In this document: positions 6,530 through 9,907 of the stretch, piece after piece | Layout of the letters: each line of letters begins with the position of its first letter | Position numbering within the stretch: the first letter of the stretch is position 1 | Notes under the pieces: generated by a model | Databases searched by the model: none | The model's input: only the letters and a program-made list of their open reading frames with translations | Told to the model about the DNA's origin: nothing | Program-made: the position numbers and the translations under genes | Assembly (NCBI GenBank): GCA_016919605.1 | Contig: JACXTQ010000374.1 | Location: 1-9,907, forward strand | Reading direction: 5' to 3' | DNA length: 9,907 nt | DNA from: Methylovulum sp. | GTDB lineage: Bacteria > Pseudomonadota > Gammaproteobacteria > Methylococcales > Methylomonadaceae

Positions 6530-7199
6530 GCTGTCCGAGTTGTATAAAATTCGTTTTGAGCAAGACGAGTTGCCACGGAAAAATGCGATTTGGCAGGTGA
6601 TTTGCGGCCACTTTCTGGAACGATTTATTAAGCCCTCAGATAGCGTTGTCGATGTGGGCTGCGGCTACGGTGAATTTCTTAACCATATCACGGCACATAA
6701 AAAAATTGCCGTGGATTTGAACACCGATGTGCCAAGGTTTTTGGCGGAGGGTATTGAATTTCACCTATGCAAGGCCACCGCCTTGAGTTCGGTCATTTCA
6801 GGGCAGGCCGATGTAGTGTTTACGTCCAATTTTTTGGAACATTTGCCCGACAAAACAACCTTGGACAGCTTTCTTGAGCAAGTTATGACCGCCCTAAAAC
6901 CTGGGGGGAGCTACCTTATTTTAGGCCCTAATTTACGCTATCTCCCAGGCCAGTATTGGGATTTTTATGACCATCATTTGGGGTTGACGCATCTGTCTCT
7001 GAGTGAGGCTTTACAACTGCAAGGCTTTACTGTCGAACTCTGCATCGACCGTTTCTTACCTTTTACCACGAAGGGAGCCTTGCCAACCCATCCCTACTTA
7101 GTATGGGCGTACCTTCAGCTCCCGTTCGTTTGGAGGTTTTTTGGCAAACAATTTTTTATTGTCGCCAAAAAACCGCTCATTCAGCCTATTCTAAGTTAG
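6516..7199 (+). CDS. Class I SAM-dependent methyltransferase
   Basis: A protein of 227 residues from the ATG at 6516. AAGGA (6503-6507) lies 8 nt upstream and decides this start over the in-frame TTG at 6495. The SAM-binding motif I is VVDVGCGYGEF (44-54), the end of strand 2 is AVDLN (65-69), and VFTSNFLEHLPD (101-112) matches the region before strand 5. LKPGGSYLILGPN (127-139) is the next standard motif. WDFYDHHLGLTHLS (148-161) is an aromatic and His-rich stretch that may line the acceptor site. There is no zinc ribbon, unlike the methyltransferase at 2767-3669. It closes the epimerase unit and overlaps the GtrA gene by 14 bp. Its 3' end overlaps the convergent hps-phi gene by 14 bp. A sugar or lipid-linked acceptor is inferred from context. 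Confidence 0.88.
   Translation: MNNDELSELYKIRFEQDELPRKNAIWQVICGHFLERFIKPSDSVVDVGCGYGEFLNHITAHKKIAVDLNTDVPRFLAEGIEFHLCKATALSSVISGQADVVFTSNFLEHLPDKTTLDSFLEQVMTALKPGGSYLILGPNLRYLPGQYWDFYDHHLGLTHLSLSEALQLQGFTVELCIDRFLPFTTKGALPTHPYLVWAYLQLPFVWRFFGKQFFIVAKKPLIQPILS
7135..7174. other. Strong two-part hairpin within the 3' end of the methyltransferase gene
   Basis: GGTTTTTTGGC (7135-7145) and GCCAAAAAACC (7164-7174) are perfect 11-bp inverted arms. Inside them ACAAT (7148-7152) pairs with ATTGT (7158-7162) around a T5 loop. On the minus strand the element begins 11 nt beyond the hps-phi stop codon, and on the plus strand it lies inside the last codons of the methyltransferase. No separate U tract follows the stem on either strand, so it is not a standard intrinsic terminator. 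It may still limit convergent transcription or protect the hps-phi 3' end. Confidence 0.5.
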
Positions 7200-8361
7200 C
7201 ATGGCGGTAACGCATTTCCTCTTCGGCGATGCCTTTTTCATGGATCAGTTGGGCGATGTAAGATTCCAGGAAAAATAAAGTGGACAGCTCAAATACCGTA
7301 CCCATCGGCATCCCGTAGACTTTGCTGTATTGCTCAGGCACACCGATATTGAATACGTCATCGGCTAAGCCACCGATGGTGGAGCCTTCTTTGGCGGTGA
7401 TTAACAGGATATCCGCCCGCAGTTCAGCAGCTCGCTTAGTGAAAGCGATCAATTGCTCAGTTTCACCAGAACCGGAGATGATAATCAGCAAATCGCCACG
7501 TTTGATGCTGGGAGTAACAATTTCGCCAACAACGCTGACCGTGTAGCCACTGTGCATCAGGCGCATGGCGAAAAATTTGGCGATCAGACCCGAACGTCCC
7601 GCCCCTGTGACGAAAATGCGTTGGGCCTTATCCAGTAAACGAGTGAGGCGGTGGGCGTTGGCTTGGTCGGTAGCACTGAGCACGGAGCCAATTTTGTCGA
7701 TGACCATTTGTTGATGGGTAGCTTTACCGTCGGCGATGTCACGGATTTGTTTCGCGGCATCAGCAGGTGAGGCCGCGCCATAAATAGCCGCTCCGACCAC
7801 GATAATATCCGCACCTGCGTCAACGACTTGTTTAACAGTGCTGGGTTTGATACCACCGGCTACGGAGACGCGGACTTTTAGCCCTAGTGCGGCTATGGCC
7901 TGCAAATCGGCAAACGGGGTTTGTCCGGCGGCTTGGGCATCTAGGCCCGTATGGACACCGATAATATGTGCCCCCAATTCGGCGGCGGCTTGGGCGCAGG
8001 CGAGCTTGTCAGGAACGTTGATCAAATCGATTTGGGCTTCGGCACGGTGGGCTTTGGCGGCATTGATAACCCCGGCAATGGTCGCCATGCCGGACACGCC
8101 CAATACGGTACAAATGTCGGCGCCGGCGGCATAAAACGGCGTAGCTTCGTATTCGCCAGCATCCATGGTTTTTAAGTCAACCAAGATCAGTTTGTTAGGG
8201 AATTTGTCGCGTAAGGCTTTGACAATATCCACACCGTTATGTTTGATGCAGGGGGTGCCAACTTCAAAGATGTCAATATATGGCGCGGCCTGTTCGGCAA
8301 GATTGAGGGTCTGCTCAAAATCCAGCGAGTCTAATGCCAGTTGTATTAATGGTTTAGCCAT
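7186..8361 (-). CDS. hps-phi: Fused 3-hexulose-6-phosphate synthase / 6-phospho-3-hexuloisomerase (RuMP cycle)
   Basis: A bifunctional cytoplasmic enzyme of 391 residues. Residues 1-212 are hexulose-phosphate synthase, a member of the orotidine-monophosphate decarboxylase fold group, which condenses formaldehyde with ribulose 5-phosphate. Visible are LALDS (8-12), FEVGTP (32-37), the VDLKTMDAG (61-69) Asp-x-Lys-x-x-Asp metal and catalytic motif, GVHTG (135-139) and the phosphate-binding VAGGIKP (167-173) and VVGAAIYG (188-195). Residues about 215-391 are the isomerase, a SIS sugar-isomerase domain giving fructose 6-phosphate: GAGRSG (253-258), ISGSGET (295-301) and MGTVFE (353-358), whose Glu is the expected catalytic base. 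Single-domain homologues are about 210 and 180 residues, so the fusion is full length. AGAGGAG at 8370-8376, 8 nt before the ATG, is a strong ribosome-binding site. Fusions of this order occur in methanotrophs. The function call is firm. Confidence 0.97.
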   Translation of the reverse strand: MAKPLIQLALDSLDFEQTLNLAEQAAPYIDIFEVGTPCIKHNGVDIVKALRDKFPNKLILVDLKTMDAGEYEATPFYAAGADICTVLGVSGMATIAGVINAAKAHRAEAQIDLINVPDKLACAQAAAELGAHIIGVHTGLDAQAAGQTPFADLQAIAALGLKVRVSVAGGIKPSTVKQVVDAGADIIVVGAAIYGAASPADAAKQIRDIADGKATHQQMVIDKIGSVLSATDQANAHRLTRLLDKAQRIFVTGAGRSGLIAKFFAMRLMHSGYTVSVVGEIVTPSIKRGDLLIIISGSGETEQLIAFTKRAAELRADILLITAKEGSTIGGLADDVFNIGVPEQYSKVYGMPMGTVFELSTLFFLESYIAQLIHEKGIAEEEMRYRHANLE

Positions 8362-8382
8362 CAGTGTTACTCCTCTTTTTTA

Positions 8383-8388
8383 ATTATA
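8383..8388 (-). promoter_or_regulatory. Candidate -10 element close to hps-phi (P2)
   Basis: On the minus strand a perfect TATAAT lies 7 bp upstream of the AGAGGAG ribosome-binding site of hps-phi. The region 17-18 bp further upstream (around CTTCCT) has no good -35 match, so this promoter would need an activator or would be weak. It would give a leader of only about 20 nt. Confidence 0.4.
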
Positions 8389-8438
8389 GTTTTGGGTGTG
8401 GCGGTAGGAAGCACGGGCCATTTAAGGTAAGCCGTGTT

Positions 8439-8463
8439 TGCAGCTGCACAAATTAAATTGTGC
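8439..8463. promoter_or_regulatory. Overlapping palindromes upstream of hps-phi, possible operator
   Basis: TGCAGCTGCA (8439-8448) is a perfect 10-bp palindrome. It overlaps an 18-bp near-palindrome, GCACAA-ATTAAA-TTGTGC (8446-8463), with one mismatched pair in its centre. The centre is about 70 bp upstream of the P2 -10 element, a common distance for an activator site. It would also fall in the leader of any transcript started at the distal promoter. No regulator family can be assigned. Confidence 0.4.
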
Positions 8464-8472
8464 CATTAAGCG

Positions 8473-8507
8473 GTTTAAGCAAGCCCAGGGGCTAATAAGG
8501 CTTAAAC
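8473..8507 (-). promoter_or_regulatory. Nested inverted repeat in the putative hps-phi leader
   Basis: GTTTAAGC (8473-8480) and GCTTAAAC (8500-8507) are perfect 8-bp arms. Between them AGCCC (8482-8486) and GGGCT (8489-8493) form a second stem. The whole element could fold as a stem with an inner stem, either as RNA downstream of the distal promoter or as a DNA site. No U tract follows, so it is not an evident attenuator. Confidence 0.45.
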
Positions 8508-8526
8508 GTCCACCTTAATTTTACGA

Positions 8527-8555
8527 ACTGTAAAACAGGATGGCGCTGATGTCAA
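8527..8555 (-). promoter_or_regulatory. Candidate sigma70 promoter for hps-phi (P1, distal)
   Basis: On the minus strand a perfect TTGACA (8550-8555) is followed by a 17-bp spacer and TACAGT (8527-8532), which matches TATAAT at four of six positions. It lies between the cheB stop and the hps-phi start, pointing at hps-phi. Transcription would start near 8520, giving a leader of about 160 nt that includes the nested inverted repeat and the palindromes. This is the best full promoter match seen in the window. Confidence 0.55.
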
Positions 8556-8600
8556 TTTTCCTAGGCTTACGCGGTGGCTCTGGGGTTTTCTGTATCGAGA

Positions 8601-9608
8601 TTAAGCGCGGCACAGCGTTTCGGCAATTTGCTCCAGATTGAGGATTTTTTGTGCGGCTCCGGTTTCGATGGCGACTTTAGGCATACCAAAGACCACGCAG
8701 CTAGCTTCATCTTGGGCGATGGTCATCCCACCCGCTTGGGCAATGGCTTTTAAGCCGCCTGCGCCATCATCACCCATACCTGTCAGTAACACTGCGGTTG
8801 CCAAGTGACCATACTGCTTAGCTATACCGTGAAAAGTCACGTCCACCGAAGGGTAATGCAGGTATTCAGGGGCATGGCTGTAAGCAAATCGGCCTTGGTT
8901 GTCAAATTCCAAGTTGGCGTGATCGGGGGCGAAATAAATCCGTCCTGGTTCAGGGTATTCGCCGGCTTTGGCGACACTGATCGGCAATTTGACCTTGCCG
9001 TTCAGCCAAAGTATAAACGGATCAAGAAAGCCTTTACTGATATGCTGTATACACACTATCGGTAACGGATAGTGGGCGGGGAGTTTGGACAACACCGCTT
9101 CCAGGGCTTGGGGGCCACCGGTCGATGCGCCAAGCACCACTATTTTTTGGCGGCGGGGTGCAGTATAGGTAGTTGATGGCTTTACGGAGGTTTGTGGCTT
9201 ACGCCTGAATACGCTAACGCCTGCCAGTACTTTAATTTTACGGGTCAATTGCTTCATAAGGTCGTCATTGGCAATAAACGAAGTTAAAGCGGGGGTTATT
9301 AAGGCCTCTAACGCCCCTGCATTTAACAGGTCGGCGATTAGGGTGGGGTCGTCCTGTGTCGCTGTGCCGATAATTAAGATAGGCGTGGGGTAAACGTCCA
9401 TCAATTGCTGTACCAGCGCGAGTGTTGAGCGTTCGGGTAAGCTAGCTTCACTGCATACAATATCCGGCTGGAGCTGTAAGATGGCCTCTATTGCCTGTTG
9501 GCTATGGTTGGCAGTTCCCACTACCGAGATATCAGTAGTTTGGCTAAGGGCTTTTTTTAAGGCCGTTAAGGTAGTGGGGTTGTCATTAACTAAAAACACA
9601 CGGATCAA
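8601..9608 (-). CDS. cheB: CheB/WspF-like protein-glutamate methylesterase with altered receiver domain
   Basis: A protein of 335 residues: receiver domain (about 1-120), linker (121-152) and CheB methylesterase domain (153-335), which removes methyl groups from chemoreceptor glutamates. The esterase triad is visible as S162 in GASTGG, H189 in IQHIS and D281 in GMGDDGAGG. The start is TTG at 9606-9608, supported by AGGAG (9617-9621) 8 nt upstream; the gene follows the receiver-domain gene by 15 nt. In the receiver domain, LVNDNP (6-11) keeps one of the two usual acidic residues, the phospho-acceptor Asp position is E54 (SEASLP), and the switch Lys position reads T105-P106. From memory, VND and TP also occur in WspF proteins, but those keep the Asp. 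It is therefore probably WspF-like, with phosphorylation at the usual site lost. A more conventional chemotaxis CheB is less likely. Confidence 0.92.
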   Translation of the reverse strand: MIRVFLVNDNPTTLTALKKALSQTTDISVVGTANHSQQAIEAILQLQPDIVCSEASLPERSTLALVQQLMDVYPTPILIIGTATQDDPTLIADLLNAGALEALITPALTSFIANDDLMKQLTRKIKVLAGVSVFRRKPQTSVKPSTTYTAPRRQKIVVLGASTGGPQALEAVLSKLPAHYPLPIVCIQHISKGFLDPFILWLNGKVKLPISVAKAGEYPEPGRIYFAPDHANLEFDNQGRFAYSHAPEYLHYPSVDVTFHGIAKQYGHLATAVLLTGMGDDGAGGLKAIAQAGGMTIAQDEASCVVFGMPKVAIETGAAQKILNLEQIAETLCRA

Positions 9609-9623
9609 AGCAAGCGCTCCTGG

Positions 9624-9907
9624 CTAAATAAGATTTTTCAACGTCTCCAGCAACACACGATGGTCAAATGCGCCTTTGCTGAGATAGGCATTTACTCCTA
9701 GTTCCAACGCCCGTTGCCTATCATCGGGCTTATCCATCGCACTGAGCAAAATAATAGGCAGGCTTTTATAGCGGGCTTGGCGGCGAATTTTTTCGGTCAA
9801 GGTCAGTCCATCCATATTCGGCATGGTAACATCGCTGACCACGGCCGCGAATGAATTGCCCGCCAGTTTTTGATAGGCATCCCGTCCGTCCACCGCCGCC
9901 GTCACCA
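9624..9907 (-). CDS. C-terminal receiver domain of a chemosensory protein, probably CheA-type hybrid kinase (partial)
   Basis: The frame is open from the window edge at 9907 to a TAG at 9624-9626, giving about 94 residues of the end of a larger protein. It is a canonical receiver domain: SDVTMPNMDG contains the phospho-acceptor Asp (VSDV), the switch Ser is in LLSAMD, and the conserved Lys is in LSKGAF. The beginning of the domain, including the acidic pair, lies outside the window. The start AVDGRDAYQKL and the end FDHRVLLETLKNLI resemble the receiver at the C-terminus of CheA-type hybrid kinases of Wsp or Chp systems. The gene is followed at 15 nt by cheB, which supports a chemosensory operon. 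A GTG at 9903-9905 could start a single-domain protein, but it would lack the first beta strand, so a truncated view of a larger gene is preferred. Confidence 0.85.
   Translation of the reverse strand, partial: VTAAVDGRDAYQKLAGNSFAAVVSDVTMPNMDGLTLTEKIRRQARYKSLPIILLSAMDKPDDRQRALELGVNAYLSKGAFDHRVLLETLKNLI

Noticed and set aside
9624..9905. A free-standing CheY-like protein starting at the GTG at 9903-9905
   Set aside because: It would lack the first beta strand and the acidic pocket of a receiver domain; the frame stays open to the window edge, so this is the end of a larger gene.

Overview
The window most likely comes from the chromosome of a gammaproteobacterial methanotroph or methylotroph (Methylococcales type). 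The decisive marker is a fused 3-hexulose-6-phosphate synthase / 6-phospho-3-hexuloisomerase gene (7186-8361, minus strand), the formaldehyde-fixing step of the ribulose monophosphate (RuMP) cycle. This fused form is known from type I methanotrophs. The genus assignment is inference.

Region 1 (1-7199, plus strand) is a cell-envelope glycoconjugate cluster. It opens with the C-terminus of a short-chain dehydrogenase resembling the DprE2 reductase of polyprenyl-phospho-arabinose synthesis. A large polytopic GT-C-like membrane protein follows, coupled to it by an ATGA overlap. Next come a GtrA-family flippase-like protein and a zinc-ribbon class I methyltransferase. After a 215-bp gap with hairpins and repeats, a tightly packed four-gene unit follows: NAD-dependent epimerase/dehydratase, FAD-dependent amine-oxidase-like enzyme, a second GtrA protein and a second methyltransferase. 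Spacing within this unit is 1 bp, then overlaps of 8 and 14 bp. The simplest reading is that sugar units are made on a polyprenyl-phosphate or nucleotide carrier, flipped by GtrA proteins, transferred outside the membrane and methyl-decorated. By eye, the first three full genes (121-3669) are more A/T-rich than the rest, as often seen in exchanged surface-polysaccharide loci.

Region 2 (7186-8600, minus strand) holds the hps-phi fusion and its 239-bp upstream region. That region has two candidate sigma70-type promoters and, between them, a nested inverted repeat and a near-palindrome. The hps-phi gene meets the last methyltransferase tail to tail with a 14-bp overlap and no spacer. A strong hairpin sits inside the end of the methyltransferase gene.

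Region 3 (8601-9907, minus strand) is the end of a chemosensory operon. It has the C-terminal receiver domain of a protein, probably a CheA-type hybrid kinase, and 15 nt later a CheB/WspF-like methylesterase. The esterase triad is intact, but the receiver domain has Glu at the phospho-acceptor position and lacks the usual Lys. No wspR-like diguanylate cyclase gene lies in the window. No tRNA, rRNA, CRISPR array, insertion sequence or phage gene was seen.
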